From assembly GCF_019049245.1 (NCBI RefSeq), contig NZ_JAGMUK010000228.1, forward strand, positions 1 to 64,000: a DNA stretch of 64,000 bases. The letters are read 5' to 3'. The first letter of the stretch is position 1. Each line of letters begins with the position of its first letter. The notes beneath the pieces are model-generated. The model made no database searches, was not told the origin of the DNA, and worked only from the letters and a program-made list of their open reading frames with translations. The position numbers were made by a program, and so were the translations under genes. Shown here in pieces: positions 18,056-27,228 of this stretch. This stretch comes from Streptomyces sp. AC555_RSS877. Lineage in GTDB: Bacteria; Actinomycetota; Actinomycetes; Streptomycetales; Streptomycetaceae.

Positions 18056-18532
18056 GTGCAGGTGCTTCAAGTGCAGCTGGAGATCCGGCCCGACCCCTCT
18101 GAGGTCGGGCGAGCCCGGAGGTGGGCCCGCTCACGCCTCGCCGGGTCCGGCATAGGGGACGACGAGCCGCTCGCGGAGATCCTGATCCTGCTCGTCTCCG
18201 AACTGGTCACCAACGCCGTGGTGCACACCGGCTGTCCGGCCGTGCTGCGGCTCTCCCTGCCGCTGCTGGAGGCCGAGCCGGCCACCGTGCGCCTCGAGGT
18301 GGCCGACCGCAGCGAGCGTGCCCCGGTGCCGCGGTGCGCGGACGGTGAGGAGACCGGCGGCCGCGGTCTCGCCCTCGTCGACGGGCTCGCCGACCGCTGG
18401 GGCTGGAGCCCCGAAGGCGCCGGCAAGCGCATCTGGTGCGAACTGGACCGGTGCGGAGCGCCCCGTCAGGGGACGGCGACCTACGGGGGCGGCGCTTCGG
18501 CGTATGAGGGGCTGGCGTTCGAGGCCGTGTGA
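18056..18532 (+). CDS. ATP-binding regulatory protein (HATPase_c, RsbW/anti-sigma-kinase-like)
   Basis: A 158-residue GHKL-fold protein. The N box is in LLVSELVTNAVVHTGCPAVL, followed by RLEVADRSERAP (the D of the G1 box) and GGRGLALVDGLADRWGW (G2 box). Streptomyces encodes many such stand-alone ATPase domains, which act as anti-sigma kinases or partners of STAS proteins. The first possible start is the GTG at 18056; GTGs at 18062 and 18071 are also possible. It is not part of the catabolic set and has no operator of that type. Confidence 0.8.
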   Translation: MQVLQVQLEIRPDPSEVGRARRWARSRLAGSGIGDDEPLAEILILLVSELVTNAVVHTGCPAVLRLSLPLLEAEPATVRLEVADRSERAPVPRCADGEETGGRGLALVDGLADRWGWSPEGAGKRIWCELDRCGAPRQGTATYGGGASAYEGLAFEAV

Positions 18533-18562
18533 CCGGCGCACGGTGGACGACGGACGCTGAAC

Positions 18563-18597
18563 GACGGGCGACGGGCGACGGGCGACGGGCGACGGGC
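18563..18597. repeat. short tandem repeat, five copies of GACGGGC
   Basis: Five perfect head-to-tail copies of the 7-mer GACGGGC follow the ATP-binding protein gene. The copy number is likely to vary between strains. The remaining bases to 18970 show no convincing gene; I see nothing else definable in this 438-bp gap. Confidence 0.7.
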
Positions 18598-18970
18598 CGA
18601 AGCCTCGTCGCGTGTGGGCGACTTGGTGCACGGTGGCAGAAAGCGCTGTCGTCCTTGATCTGCGGTGAATCTGTGCGCCGGGACGTGCTTCCGTGCGCGC
18701 CCATGACAAGCAGGACGTAAGCGATAAATCCCCGAACAGGTGTTGACGCCACGTGACCGTTTGATCACGCTTGTGTTCAGCGATTCGCCGTGAGGGGACG
18801 CCGAGGGTTCCGGTGACGGGAGCCCTCGACGAGTGCGGGTCGTGATTCGGCGTCGGTTCTTTCAGGGCCAGGAGGGACCGGTGGGGAGAGTGCGCCGGAG
18901 TCGGTCGGCGGCGCGCGATGCCGTGCTCGGGGCGGGCAGTTGCGCGCCGCCGACCGACGGCCCACGGGAC

Positions 18971-19906
18971 TCAGAGGATGGCGACGGGTGCCACGGGGGT
19001 ACCCGTGGCGCCGACGAAGGGTTCGGGCATCGCCGACAGCAGGAACGTGTAACGGTCCGCTTGTCCACAGGCTGTGGACAACTTTTCGAGATTCCAGTTC
19101 TGGCCCTGCAGCATGCCCATCTCCACGAGGTCGAGCGCGTGTACGGGCAGCCACAGATCCTCGACCTCCGGCGGGAAGATCTCGAAGGTCAGGGTGTCGT
19201 TCGCGACCGCCGCGACATCGCGCGCGTGGAACCACTCGGGGGTGCGGATCGACAGGCCGGGTGACGGATGGCCGTACGCCTGCTTGTCGCCCGCCAGATA
19301 CACCTGGATCTGCCCCGTCCGTACGAGCACGACGTCACCGGCACGCACGCGCGTACCGGCGAGTTCCTCGGCGGCCTCCAGGTCCTCGGGGGTGACGGCG
19401 TGCGCGCCGTCGAGCCGCGCCACGCCACGCGCGCGTGCCACGTCGAGCAGCACCCCGCGCGAGACGATGTGCCGTGCCTTGTCGATGCTGCTGAACTCGG
19501 CGCCGCCGTGCGGGGTGATGGTGCCGGCCGGGCGGCCGTTGTAGAGCCGCCCCGAGTGTGAGACGTGGGTCAGCGCGTCCCAGTGAGTGGCGGCCTGCAG
19601 GCCCATCGTCACGGCGTCGTCGCTGCACGCCACCGTGCCCGGGCCGAAGATCTCCTGGTTGATCTGCACCATGGTGTGCAGCGGGTTGACCCGGCCCGGC
19701 ATCAGCCCGGTCTGGACGCCGTCCTGTTGGAGAGGGAGCGCGAGAGGGACCCGGAGACCGCTCCGTACGCAGGTCGCGGCCTCGCGGACGACCTCGTCGG
19801 TGATCAGGTTGAGGGTGCCGATCTCGTCGTCGTCCCCCCAGCGGCCCCAGTTGTTCACGCGCTTGGCGATGTCGTGAAACGCCGGATGGAGTGCGGGCAT
19901 GGACAT
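18971..19906 (-). CDS. cyclase-family hydrolase (kynurenine-formamidase fold)
   Basis: About 311 residues of the PF04199 cyclase family. The metal-binding motif appears as THWDALTHVSH (family form HxGTHxDxxxH), with the usual DVARARGVARLDGAHAV and VLVRTGQIQVY segments. Members hydrolyse formamides or cyclic esters/lactams; in this context a ring or lactone intermediate is a plausible substrate, but that is inference. The ATG at 19906 (MSMPALHPAF) has GGGAG upstream and is preferred over ATG 19948. It faces the SDR gene across one operator (19953). Confidence 0.8.
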   Translation of the reverse strand: MSMPALHPAFHDIAKRVNNWGRWGDDDEIGTLNLITDEVVREAATCVRSGLRVPLALPLQQDGVQTGLMPGRVNPLHTMVQINQEIFGPGTVACSDDAVTMGLQAATHWDALTHVSHSGRLYNGRPAGTITPHGGAEFSSIDKARHIVSRGVLLDVARARGVARLDGAHAVTPEDLEAAEELAGTRVRAGDVVLVRTGQIQVYLAGDKQAYGHPSPGLSIRTPEWFHARDVAAVANDTLTFEIFPPEVEDLWLPVHALDLVEMGMLQGQNWNLEKLSTACGQADRYTFLLSAMPEPFVGATGTPVAPVAIL

Positions 19907-19952
19907 CTCTGCTCCCGGGGGCTTGTCTCCACGCATCTGACGGGCCATAGAA

Positions 19953-19967
19953 TCTAACGGTCCGTCA
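19953..19967. promoter_or_regulatory. CTGACG-type operator 3
   Basis: CTAACGGTCCGTCAG, 11 of 12 matches, is the single site between the divergent cyclase and SDR genes and lies 22 bp before the SDR start. It could control both. Confidence 0.72.
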
Positions 19968-19989
19968 GAAACCGCGGGAAGGGGCCGGC

Positions 19990-20907
19990 ATGGGGAACTT
20001 CTTGGCAGGCAAGGTGATCGCCGTGACGGGCGCCGGGCGGGGCATCGGCCGGGCGGTCGCCCTGGGCGCGGCGGCCGAGGGGGCGCGGGTCGTCGTCAAC
20101 GACTACGGCGTCTCCATGGACGGCGGCTCGCCGACCAGTGAGATCGCCGAGTCCGTCGTCAAGGAGGTGACGGCGGCGGGCGGCGAAGCGGTCGCCGTGG
20201 CCGACGACATCTCGACGATGGCGGGCGGGCAGCGGGTCGTCGATGCGGCACTGACCTCGTACGGGCGCCTCGACGGGGTCGTGTGCGTCGCCGGGATCCT
20301 GCGCGAGCGGATGCTGTTCAACATGTCCGAGGACGAGTGGGATCCGGTGATCGCCACACACCTCAAGGGCACGTTCACGGTGTTCCGGGCGGCTTCGGCG
20401 GTCATGCGGCAACAGCGCGCGGGAACCTTGATCGGCTTCACCAGCGGCAACCACCAGGGCTCGGTGTCGCAGGCCAACTACAGCGCGGCGAAGGGCGGGG
20501 TCATCTCGCTGGTGCGGAGCGCCGCACTCGGCCTGCACAAGTACGGGGTGACCGCCAACGCGGTGGCGCCCGTGGCCCGTACCCGGATGTCGGCGAACGT
20601 GCCCATGGAACTCACCGAGATCGGTGAGCCCGAGGACGTGGCCGCCCTCGTGGTCTACCTGCTGTCGGATCGCGCGAGGGAGCAGGGGATCACGGGGCAG
20701 GTGTACACGATCGCCGGGCCGAAGATCGCGGTGTGGGCTCAGCCCCGGGAGCTGCGGTCCGCGTATGCGGAGGGCGCGGGGTGGACGCCGGAGCGGATCG
20801 CCCAGTTCCTGCCGGGGTCGGTGGGGGTGGATCCGATGCCGATGCTTTCGCAGGTGGCGGGGATGGAACTCGCCGCTGCGCGGCGTGACAGGCCGAACGC
20901 CCGGTAG
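19990..20907 (+). CDS. short-chain dehydrogenase, MFE-2/Hsd4A-like hydroxyacyl-CoA dehydrogenase
   Basis: A 305-residue SDR. The cofactor loop is TGAGRGIGRAVALG, followed by NDYGVSMDGG, a signature of multifunctional-enzyme-2 type 3-hydroxyacyl-CoA dehydrogenases. The active site reads FTSGNHQGSVSQANYSAAKGG with the YxxxK pair. The ~50-residue C-terminal extension also fits that subgroup, which includes Hsd4A of the mycobacterial cholesterol side-chain pathway. It probably oxidises a beta-hydroxyacyl-CoA. The ATG at 19990 has GGAAGG upstream. An acyl-CoA dehydrogenase and an alcohol dehydrogenase follow in the same direction. Confidence 0.85.
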   Translation: MGNFLAGKVIAVTGAGRGIGRAVALGAAAEGARVVVNDYGVSMDGGSPTSEIAESVVKEVTAAGGEAVAVADDISTMAGGQRVVDAALTSYGRLDGVVCVAGILRERMLFNMSEDEWDPVIATHLKGTFTVFRAASAVMRQQRAGTLIGFTSGNHQGSVSQANYSAAKGGVISLVRSAALGLHKYGVTANAVAPVARTRMSANVPMELTEIGEPEDVAALVVYLLSDRAREQGITGQVYTIAGPKIAVWAQPRELRSAYAEGAGWTPERIAQFLPGSVGVDPMPMLSQVAGMELAAARRDRPNAR

Positions 20908-20950
20908 TTCGGGCGGTGCTGGCGAAGGGCGGCTACGGGTTGTCTGTGGC

Positions 20951-20977
20951 GGGTCGCGCGGTTCCCCGCGCCCCTGG
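20951..20977. repeat. Streptomyces intergenic repeat, copy 3
   Basis: GGGTCGCGCGGTTCCCCGCG followed by CCCCTGG matches the element at 103 and 63941. It occupies most of the 101-bp gap between the SDR and the next dehydrogenase gene, splitting what would otherwise be a tight operon. Confidence 0.6.
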
Positions 20978-21008
20978 TCATCGCGTCCCACGTGGAGAGG
21001 AGACCCCG

Positions 21009-22187
21009 ATGGACTTCGGATTGGCCGCTGAGGACGAGGCGTTCCGAGGGGAGGCCAGGGAGTGGCTGGCGACACACGCCGACAGCTCCCTCGACCGCCG
21101 CACCTGGGAGCGGACCCTCGGCAAAGCGGGCTGGATCGGGCTCGGGTGGGCCGAGGGCGGGTACGGCAACCGGACAGTCGGGCTTACCCGGCAGGTTGTC
21201 TGGGCCGAGGAGTACGCGCGCTCGGCCGCGCCGCCACGCTCCGGTCACATCGGCGAGAACCTGCTAGGCCCCACCCTTCTCGCGCACGGCACCGAGGAGC
21301 AGCGATCCCGGTTCCTGCCCCCGATCGCGGCCGGGGAGGAACTCTGGTGCCAGGGGTACAGCGAGCCCGGCGCGGGGTCGGATCTGGCCGGGGTGCGGAC
21401 CAAGGCCGAACGGAGCGCGGACGGGACGTACCGCGTCACCGGCCAGAAGATCTGGACGTCCCTCGCGCACGAGGCGGACTGGTGCTTCGTCCTCGCCCGC
21501 ACGGAACCGGGACGTGACCGGGTTCCCCCGGCCCCGGCGGGAGGTTCGCGACGTCACCACGGGCTCACCTTCCTGCTCGTTCCCATGGACCAGCCCGGCC
21601 GGATCGAAGTGCGGCCCATTCGGCAGCTGACGGGCACGAGCGACTTCAACGAGGTCTTCTTCGACGGGGCACGCGCGCGCGTGGAGCACGTCGTCGGAGG
21701 TGAGGGCGGCGGCTGGCGGGTCGCGATGAGCCTGCTCGGGTTCGAGCGGGGAGTCTCGACGCTGGCCCAGCAGATCGGTTTCGCCCAGGAGTTGGGGCGG
21801 GTCGTACGGACCGCCGTCGAGTCCGGCGCGGTGGACGACCCCGTCGTACGGGAACGGCTCGTGCGGCAGTGGGCCGAGCTGCGCGTGATGCGCTGGAACG
21901 CCCTGCGCACGCTGGGGAGTTCGGGTGACGCGGGCGCGCCCAGTGTGGCCAAGCTGCTGTGGGGCGGCTGGCATCAGCGGCTCGGGGAGCTGGCGATGCT
22001 GGTGCGGGGCGCGGCGGGGACGGTCGGACCGGCCCCGTGGTCGGCTTCGGCGCCGTACGAACTCGACGCACTGCAGAACCTGTTCCTGTTCTCCCGGGCC
22101 GACACGATCTACGGCGGCTCCGACCAGATCCAGCGCACGATCATCGCCGAGCGCGTGCTCGGTCTGCCGAGAGAACCCAAGGGCTGA
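21009..22187 (+). CDS. acyl-CoA dehydrogenase, large (ChsE-like) subunit
   Basis: A 392-residue flavoprotein with WCQGYSEPGAGSDLAG, GQKIWTSLAHEADWC and the C-terminal SDQIQRTIIAERVLGLPRE. The usual catalytic Glu position is Gly (IYGGSDQ), again as in the alpha-type subunit of heterotetrameric enzymes. No small subunit lies next to it; the only unpaired small-type dehydrogenase in the window is at 43608. The ATG at 21009 has GGAG upstream. It lies 101 bp after the SDR and 14 bp before the alcohol dehydrogenase gene. Confidence 0.85.
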   Translation: MDFGLAAEDEAFRGEAREWLATHADSSLDRRTWERTLGKAGWIGLGWAEGGYGNRTVGLTRQVVWAEEYARSAAPPRSGHIGENLLGPTLLAHGTEEQRSRFLPPIAAGEELWCQGYSEPGAGSDLAGVRTKAERSADGTYRVTGQKIWTSLAHEADWCFVLARTEPGRDRVPPAPAGGSRRHHGLTFLLVPMDQPGRIEVRPIRQLTGTSDFNEVFFDGARARVEHVVGGEGGGWRVAMSLLGFERGVSTLAQQIGFAQELGRVVRTAVESGAVDDPVVRERLVRQWAELRVMRWNALRTLGSSGDAGAPSVAKLLWGGWHQRLGELAMLVRGAAGTVGPAPWSASAPYELDALQNLFLFSRADTIYGGSDQIQRTIIAERVLGLPREPKG

Positions 22188-22201
22188 CAGGGGGCTGCGT
22201 G

Positions 22202-23251
22202 ATGCGAGGCGTGGTGTTCGACGGAACGCGGATCGAGGTCGTGGACGATCTCGACGTACGGGATCCGGGGCCCGGGGAGGTGCTGGTCGCGATCTCGGCG
22301 GCGGGGTTGTGCCACAGCGATCTGTCCGTGGCGGACGGGACCATACCCTTCCCCGTTCCCGTGGTGCTCGGCCATGAGGGGGCGGGGGTGGTGGAGGCCG
22401 TCGGGGCCGGTGTCACGCATGTGGCCCCCGGGGATCACGTGGCCCTGTCGACCCTCGCCAACTGCGGCGCGTGCGCGGAGTGCGACCGGGGACGGCCGAC
22501 GATGTGCCGGCAGGCCATCGGGCGGCCGGGACGGCCGTTCACGCGGGGCGGGCGGCCGGTGTTCCAGTTCGCGTCCAACTCCGCCTTCGCGGAACGGACC
22601 CTCGTGAAGGCCGTGCAGGCAGTGCGTATCCCGAAGGACATCCCGTCGACGTCCGCGGCACTCATCGGGTGCGGAGTGCTGACCGGCGTGGGCGCCGTGC
22701 TCAACCGGGCCGAGGTGGACCGCGGGGACAGCGTGCTGGTGATCGGCACGGGCGGCATCGGGCTGAACGTCCTTCAGGGCGCGCGGATCGCGGGCGCGCT
22801 GCGGATCGTCGCCGTCGACACGAACCCGGCCAAGGAGGCGGTGGCGCGGCGGTTCGGCGCCACCCACTTCCTGACCTCGACGGACGGGGTCCGGGACATC
22901 CTGCCGACGGGGGCGGACCACGCCTTCGAGTGCGTCGGCCGCGTCGAGCTGATCCGGCAGGCGATCGACCTGTTGGACCGCCATGGCCAGGCGGTGCTGC
23001 TCGGCGTCCCCCCGGCCACGGCCGAGGCGTCCTTCCTCGTCTCGTCCATGTACCTGGACAAGTCGATCCTGGGCTGCCGGTACGGATCCTCGCGACCGCA
23101 GCGGGACATCGCGCTGTACGCCGAGCTCTACCGGGAAGGACGGCTGCTCCTCGACGAGCTGGTGACCGAGACGTACCCGGTGGAGGACTTCGAGAAGGCG
23201 GTGGCGGACGCGGAGGCGGGGAGGGTGGCTCGGGGGGTGCTGACGTTCTGA
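22202..23251 (+). CDS. zinc-dependent alcohol dehydrogenase (MDR family)
   Basis: A 349-residue medium-chain dehydrogenase. Catalytic zinc ligands are in GLCHSDLSV and VLGHEGAGVVE. The structural-zinc Cys cluster is intact (CGACAECDRGRPTMC), and the Rossmann motif is VIGTGGIGLNVLQGARI. It should oxidise an alcohol to an aldehyde or ketone with NAD; mycobacterial AdhD is a relative by layout. ATG 22202 and GTG 22199 are adjacent start candidates. It is probably co-transcribed with the dehydrogenase gene just upstream. Confidence 0.87.
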   Translation: MRGVVFDGTRIEVVDDLDVRDPGPGEVLVAISAAGLCHSDLSVADGTIPFPVPVVLGHEGAGVVEAVGAGVTHVAPGDHVALSTLANCGACAECDRGRPTMCRQAIGRPGRPFTRGGRPVFQFASNSAFAERTLVKAVQAVRIPKDIPSTSAALIGCGVLTGVGAVLNRAEVDRGDSVLVIGTGGIGLNVLQGARIAGALRIVAVDTNPAKEAVARRFGATHFLTSTDGVRDILPTGADHAFECVGRVELIRQAIDLLDRHGQAVLLGVPPATAEASFLVSSMYLDKSILGCRYGSSRPQRDIALYAELYREGRLLLDELVTETYPVEDFEKAVADAEAGRVARGVLTF

Positions 23252-23286
23252 GCCCCTGGTGGGGCGAGGTGCGCCGCTCCGGCCGT

Positions 23287-24339
23287 TCACCGGAGGGTGG
23301 CGGCACCGCCGTAGCCCTCGGGTTCGCCGATGCCGGTTCCGGCGGTTCCGGCCCGGAAGGTGCGGCGATAGGCGGTGGGGCTGACGCCCAGGGCGGCCTG
23401 TAGGTGCTGTCGCATCGACTGGGCGGTGCCGAAGCCCGCGTCCCGGGCCACCTGGTCGACGGACAGGTCGGTGGACTCCAGCAGGTGCCGGGCCCGTTCC
23501 ACGCGCTGCTGGGCGAGCCACTGGCCGGGGCTGACGCCGACCTCCTCGCGGAAGCGGCGCGTGAAGGTGCGCACCGACATGGCCTCCTGCTCGGCCATGT
23601 CCCGCAGCTGGATCGGCTCGTGGAGGCGGCCCAGCGCCCACGCGCGGGCGGCGGTCGTGGTCGCGAGCTGCGGGTCGGGCACGGGGCGTTGGATGAACTG
23701 CGCCTGTCCGCCGTCGCGGTGCGGCGGTACGACCATCCGGCGGGCCACGTTGTTGGCGATCGCCGTGCCGTGGTCGCGGCGCACCATGTGCAGGCACAGG
23801 TCGATGCCGGCGGCGACGCCCGCCGAGGTCAGGATGTCGCCGTCGTCGATGAACAGGACGTCCGCGTCGAGCCTGATCCGCGGGAAGAGGCGCTGCAGGC
23901 GCTCGGCGTCCGCCCAGTGCGTGGTGGCGGGGCGGCCGTCGAGGAGGCCGGCGGCGGCCAGGACGTAGACGCCGGTGCAGATGGAGGCGAGACGGGTGCC
24001 GGGGCGGATGTGGGCGAGCGCGGCGGCCAGTTCGTCGGTCAGCACGCCCTGCTCGAAGACCGGGCCGAGTTCGTACGAAGCCGGGATGATCACGGTGTCG
24101 GCGGTGGCCAGGGCTTCCGGGCCGTGGGCGACCTCGATGGCGAAGTCGGCGTCGGTCTCGACCGGGCCCGGCGGGCGGATCGAGCAGGTGATCACCTCGT
24201 ACAGGTGCCGGCGCTCGGCGTCCCTGGGGCGGCCGAAGATGCGGTGCGGGATACCCAGCTCGAAGGGGAGCAGACCGTCGAGGGCGAGGACGACGACGCG
24301 GTGCGGACGGAAGCCCGGGGAGCCTGTGGCCGTTTCCAT
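23287..24339 (-). CDS. GlxA-family AraC-type transcriptional regulator (DJ-1/PfpI domain)
   Basis: A 350-residue regulator. An N-terminal DJ-1/PfpI-like amidotransferase fold (residues ~12-195, with SICTGVYVLAAAGLLDGR carrying the nucleophile-elbow Cys) is fused to a C-terminal AraC HTH (ARHLLESTDLSVDQVARDAG and FGTAQSMRQHLQAALGVSP). GlxA-type regulators usually sense amines or small metabolites. It is divergent from the MFS transporter gene 71 bp away and is the likely regulator of it. No CTGACG operator lies here. Confidence 0.87.
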   Translation of the reverse strand: METATGSPGFRPHRVVVLALDGLLPFELGIPHRIFGRPRDAERRHLYEVITCSIRPPGPVETDADFAIEVAHGPEALATADTVIIPASYELGPVFEQGVLTDELAAALAHIRPGTRLASICTGVYVLAAAGLLDGRPATTHWADAERLQRLFPRIRLDADVLFIDDGDILTSAGVAAGIDLCLHMVRRDHGTAIANNVARRMVVPPHRDGGQAQFIQRPVPDPQLATTTAARAWALGRLHEPIQLRDMAEQEAMSVRTFTRRFREEVGVSPGQWLAQQRVERARHLLESTDLSVDQVARDAGFGTAQSMRQHLQAALGVSPTAYRRTFRAGTAGTGIGEPEGYGGAATLR

Positions 24340-24410
24340 GGCCTGATTCTAGCGAATGCTGTCTTTCGGGCCACTCGATCAGGTGAGCCAGGGGCGGAAG
24401 GCTCTATGTC

Positions 24411-25712
24411 GTGACCCAGACAACCGAAGCCGCCGTAGACGCCTCCCGCGCCGGAAGGAAACGGTCCCGCATCCACAGAGCCTGGTTCGTCGCTGCCGTC
24501 ACCTTCGTGACGATCATCGGCGCCGCCGCCTTCCGTTCCCTGCCCGGGCTGCTCATCGACCCGCTGCACCAGGAGTTCGGCTGGTCCCGCGGCACGATCG
24601 GGGCGGCGGTCTCCCTCAACCTCGCGCTGTACGGGCTCACCGCGCCCTTCGCGGCCGCGCTGATGGACCGCTTCGGCATCCGTCGGGTCGTTGCCGCGGC
24701 CCTGATGATGATCGCGATCGGGTCCGGTCTGACCGTGTGGATGACGGCGGCCTGGCAGCTGCTGCTGTGCTGGGGTCTGCTGGTCGGCCTGGGCTCCGGC
24801 TCGATGGCGCTGGCCTTCGCCGCCACGGTCACCAACCGCTGGTTCACCGAGCGGCGCGGCCTGGTCACCGGCATCCTCACCGCCGCCTCGGCCTCCGGCC
24901 AGCTGATCTTCCTGCCGGTGCTGTCCCTGATGGTCGAGTACCACGACTGGCGCCCGGCGGTCGTCACGGTCGCCCTCTCCGCCCTCGCGGTGGTCCCGTT
25001 CGTATGGCTGCTGCTGCGCGACCACCCGGCGGACGTCGGGCTGAACCCGTACGGCGCGCAGGAGTTCGTGCCGAAGCCGGCCCCCGTGCCGGGAGCCGCG
25101 CGCCGGGCCGTGGCCGTCCTCTTCAAGGCCGCCCGCACCGGCCCCTTCTGGCTACTGGCCGGCACCTTCGCGATCTGCGGCGCCTCGACGAACGGCCTGG
25201 TCCAGACCCACTTCGTGCCCGCTGCCCACGACCACGGCATGCCGGCCCCGGCAGCGGCCTCGCTGCTCGCGGTCATCGGCGTGTTCGACGTCGTCGGCAC
25301 GATCGCCTCCGGCTGGTTCACCGACCGCTTCGACCCGCGCCGGCTGCTGGCGGTGTACTACGCGCTGAGAGGCATCTCGCTGCTCTTCCTCCCGATGCTG
25401 CTGGCCCCGTCGATCCACCCGCCGATGCTCTTCTTCATCGTCTTCTACGGCCTGGACTGGGTCGCCACCGTCCCGCCCACCGTGGCCCTGTGCCGCGAGC
25501 ACTACGGCGACGACAGCGCGATCGTCTTCGGCTGGGTCCTCGCCGCCCACCAGGTCGGCGCCGCGATCGTGGCCGTCCTCGGGGGTGTGGCCCGTGACGT
25601 CTTCGGCACGTACGACACGGTCTGGTACGCGTCGGGCGCCCTGTGCGCGGCGGCGGCGCTGATGGCGCTGGTGATCCGGCGGCAGGGAGCGCCGGTAAGG
25701 GTGGCGGCCTAG
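24411..25712 (+). CDS. MFS transporter (oxalate/formate-antiporter-like)
   Basis: A 433-residue membrane protein with twelve predicted helices. The loop 2-3 motif reads ALMDRFGIRRVVAAAL, and ATVTNRWFTERRGLVTGILTA is typical of the monocarboxylate/oxalate:formate subfamily. It probably moves an organic acid across the cytoplasmic membrane; the substrate is not readable. The GTG at 24411 follows GGAAGG. Its TAG overlaps the stop of the convergent flavin reductase gene (25709-25712). Confidence 0.85.
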   Translation: MTQTTEAAVDASRAGRKRSRIHRAWFVAAVTFVTIIGAAAFRSLPGLLIDPLHQEFGWSRGTIGAAVSLNLALYGLTAPFAAALMDRFGIRRVVAAALMMIAIGSGLTVWMTAAWQLLLCWGLLVGLGSGSMALAFAATVTNRWFTERRGLVTGILTAASASGQLIFLPVLSLMVEYHDWRPAVVTVALSALAVVPFVWLLLRDHPADVGLNPYGAQEFVPKPAPVPGAARRAVAVLFKAARTGPFWLLAGTFAICGASTNGLVQTHFVPAAHDHGMPAPAAASLLAVIGVFDVVGTIASGWFTDRFDPRRLLAVYYALRGISLLFLPMLLAPSIHPPMLFFIVFYGLDWVATVPPTVALCREHYGDDSAIVFGWVLAAHQVGAAIVAVLGGVARDVFGTYDTVWYASGALCAAAALMALVIRRQGAPVRVAA

Positions 25713-26317
25713 CGGAAGCGCCCCCTGTGGAACAGGAGGGGTGCGGCCTGCTCGTCGCCCGTGCCCAGCGCGTCCACCCGCCCCACCACGATCAGGTGGT
25801 CCCCGCCCGTGTGCACCGCGTGGATCGTGCAGTCGATCCACGCGAGCGTGTCCGCGAGGCGGGGGGAGCCGGAGACGGGGGACGCGTCGTGTGCGACGCC
25901 GGCGAACTTGTCCGCGCCGCTCACCGCGAAGCCGCGGCAGAGCCCGGCCTGGTGGGCGCCCAGGACGTTGACGCAGAAGACGCCGGCGCGGGCGATGCGC
26001 GGCCACGTCGTGGACGTACGGCCGACCATGAAGGCGACGAGGGGCGGGTCGAGGGAGAGGGAGGAGAAGGACTGGCAGGCGAAGCCGGCGGGTGCGGACT
26101 CGCCGTCGGCGGCGGGTGCGGTGACAACGGTCACTCCGGTCGCGAAGTTCCCCAGCACACGCCGGAACTCGGCGGGGTCGAGGGGCGGTCGTTCGTCCTC
26201 GCCGACGCAGCGCAACTCCGGGCGCGGCAACGGCTCCACGGGTTCCGGGCGGGGCCTGGCCCTGAGGTAGCGGACGGCTGCGGCGGCCATTCCTGCGTGT
26301 CCCATCACATCCACCAT
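25709..26317 (-). CDS. flavin reductase (HsaB/HpaC-type)
   Basis: A 202-residue FMN/FAD reductase domain protein. GNFATGVTVVTA opens the domain, CQSFSSLSLDPPLVAFMVG binds flavin, and RFR ends it. Such proteins supply reduced flavin to a two-component monooxygenase, HsaAB in steroid-ring cleavage being one example; no matching oxygenase component is visible in the window. ATG 26317 is only five bases from operator 26323 and has a TACCGT box 9-14 bases upstream, so the mRNA may be leaderless. ATG 26305 is an alternative. Confidence 0.82.
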   Translation of the reverse strand: MVDVMGHAGMAAAAVRYLRARPRPEPVEPLPRPELRCVGEDERPPLDPAEFRRVLGNFATGVTVVTAPAADGESAPAGFACQSFSSLSLDPPLVAFMVGRTSTTWPRIARAGVFCVNVLGAHQAGLCRGFAVSGADKFAGVAHDASPVSGSPRLADTLAWIDCTIHAVHTGGDHLIVVGRVDALGTGDEQAAPLLFHRGRFR

Positions 26318-26322
26318 TGAAG

Positions 26323-26337
26323 CTGACGGTACGTCAG
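26323..26337. promoter_or_regulatory. CTGACG-type operator 4 (perfect) overlapping a -10 box
   Basis: CTGACGGTACGTCAG matches all 12 fixed bases. Read on the minus strand it contains TACCGT, a TAnnnT -10 box, 9 bases upstream of the flavin reductase ATG. Confidence 0.8.
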
Positions 26338-26369
26338 ATAGGAAGGGGCGGGCGGGGGCGTGGAGGCGC

Positions 26370-27215
26370 TCATCGCCCGCGGTACTCGGGCTTCCTGCGC
26401 TCCACGAAACTCGCCACGCCCTCCCGCGCGTCCGCCGTCGTCATGTTGATCTCCTGCGCGGCGGCCTCCGCGGCGAAGGCGGTCGTGCGGTCGGTGTCCA
26501 GGGAGGCGTTGACCAGCTGCTTGGTGAGAGCGAGGGCGCGGGTGGGACCGGCGGCCAGGCGCTGGGACCACTCTCGGGCCGTCTTGTCCAACTCCCCGTC
26601 CGCCACGACCCGGTTGACCAGACCGAGCCGTTCCGCGTCCGGCGCGGTCAGCGCGTCGCCGAAGAACATCAGCTCCTTCGCGCGCTGCGGGCCGATCAGG
26701 CGGGGGAGGAGGTAGGCGCCGCCGCCGTCCGGGACCAGCCCGCGTCGTACGAACACCTCGATGAACCTGGCGGACTCCGCGGCGAGTACGAGGTCGCAGG
26801 CGAACGCGAGATGGGCGCCGAGGCCGGCCGCCGTGCCGTTGACGGCGGCGACGACCGGCTTCTCGCAGTCGAGGACGGCGGCGACCAGACGCTGGGCGCC
26901 GAGGCGGATCGTGCGGGCCACGTCACCGGCGACGCGGTCGTCCGCCGGTGGTCCGCCGCGCAGATCCGCGCCCGCGCAGAAGCCACGGCCCGTTCCGGTG
27001 ATGACGACGGCCCGTACGGCAGGGTCGGCGGAGGCCTCCGACAGCAGCCGGATGACGCGTTCGCGCAGGTCAGGGGTGAGGGCGTTGAGGGTTTCGGGGC
27101 GGTTGAGCGTGATGCGGCAGACCTGATTGTCAGTGGCGTGCTGTACCAATGACTCAGCGGATTTTTCCGTCTCCGAGGCATTCGCGTATGTACGGGGGTA
27201 ATCAGGCGTGTTCAT
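26370..27215 (-). CDS. enoyl-CoA hydratase/isomerase
   Basis: A 281-residue crotonase-fold protein. The oxyanion-hole segments are GFCAGADLRGG and NGTAAGLGAHLAFACDL, and VRRGLVPDGGGAYLLPRL carries the position of the second catalytic acid. It would hydrate an enoyl-CoA made by the dehydrogenases. GAAGGAG lies six bases before the ATG at 27215. The first ~20 residues are not typical of the family. It was probably the second gene of an operon with the ligase at 28601-30826, now separated from it by the TnpB element. Confidence 0.87.
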   Translation of the reverse strand: MNTPDYPRTYANASETEKSAESLVQHATDNQVCRITLNRPETLNALTPDLRERVIRLLSEASADPAVRAVVITGTGRGFCAGADLRGGPPADDRVAGDVARTIRLGAQRLVAAVLDCEKPVVAAVNGTAAGLGAHLAFACDLVLAAESARFIEVFVRRGLVPDGGGAYLLPRLIGPQRAKELMFFGDALTAPDAERLGLVNRVVADGELDKTAREWSQRLAAGPTRALALTKQLVNASLDTDRTTAFAAEAAAQEINMTTADAREGVASFVERRKPEYRGR

Positions 27216-27228
27216 CGTGACTCCTTCG

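Noticed and set aside
18563..18597. CRISPR-like array
   Set aside because: Five 7-bp units without spacers: a simple tandem repeat.
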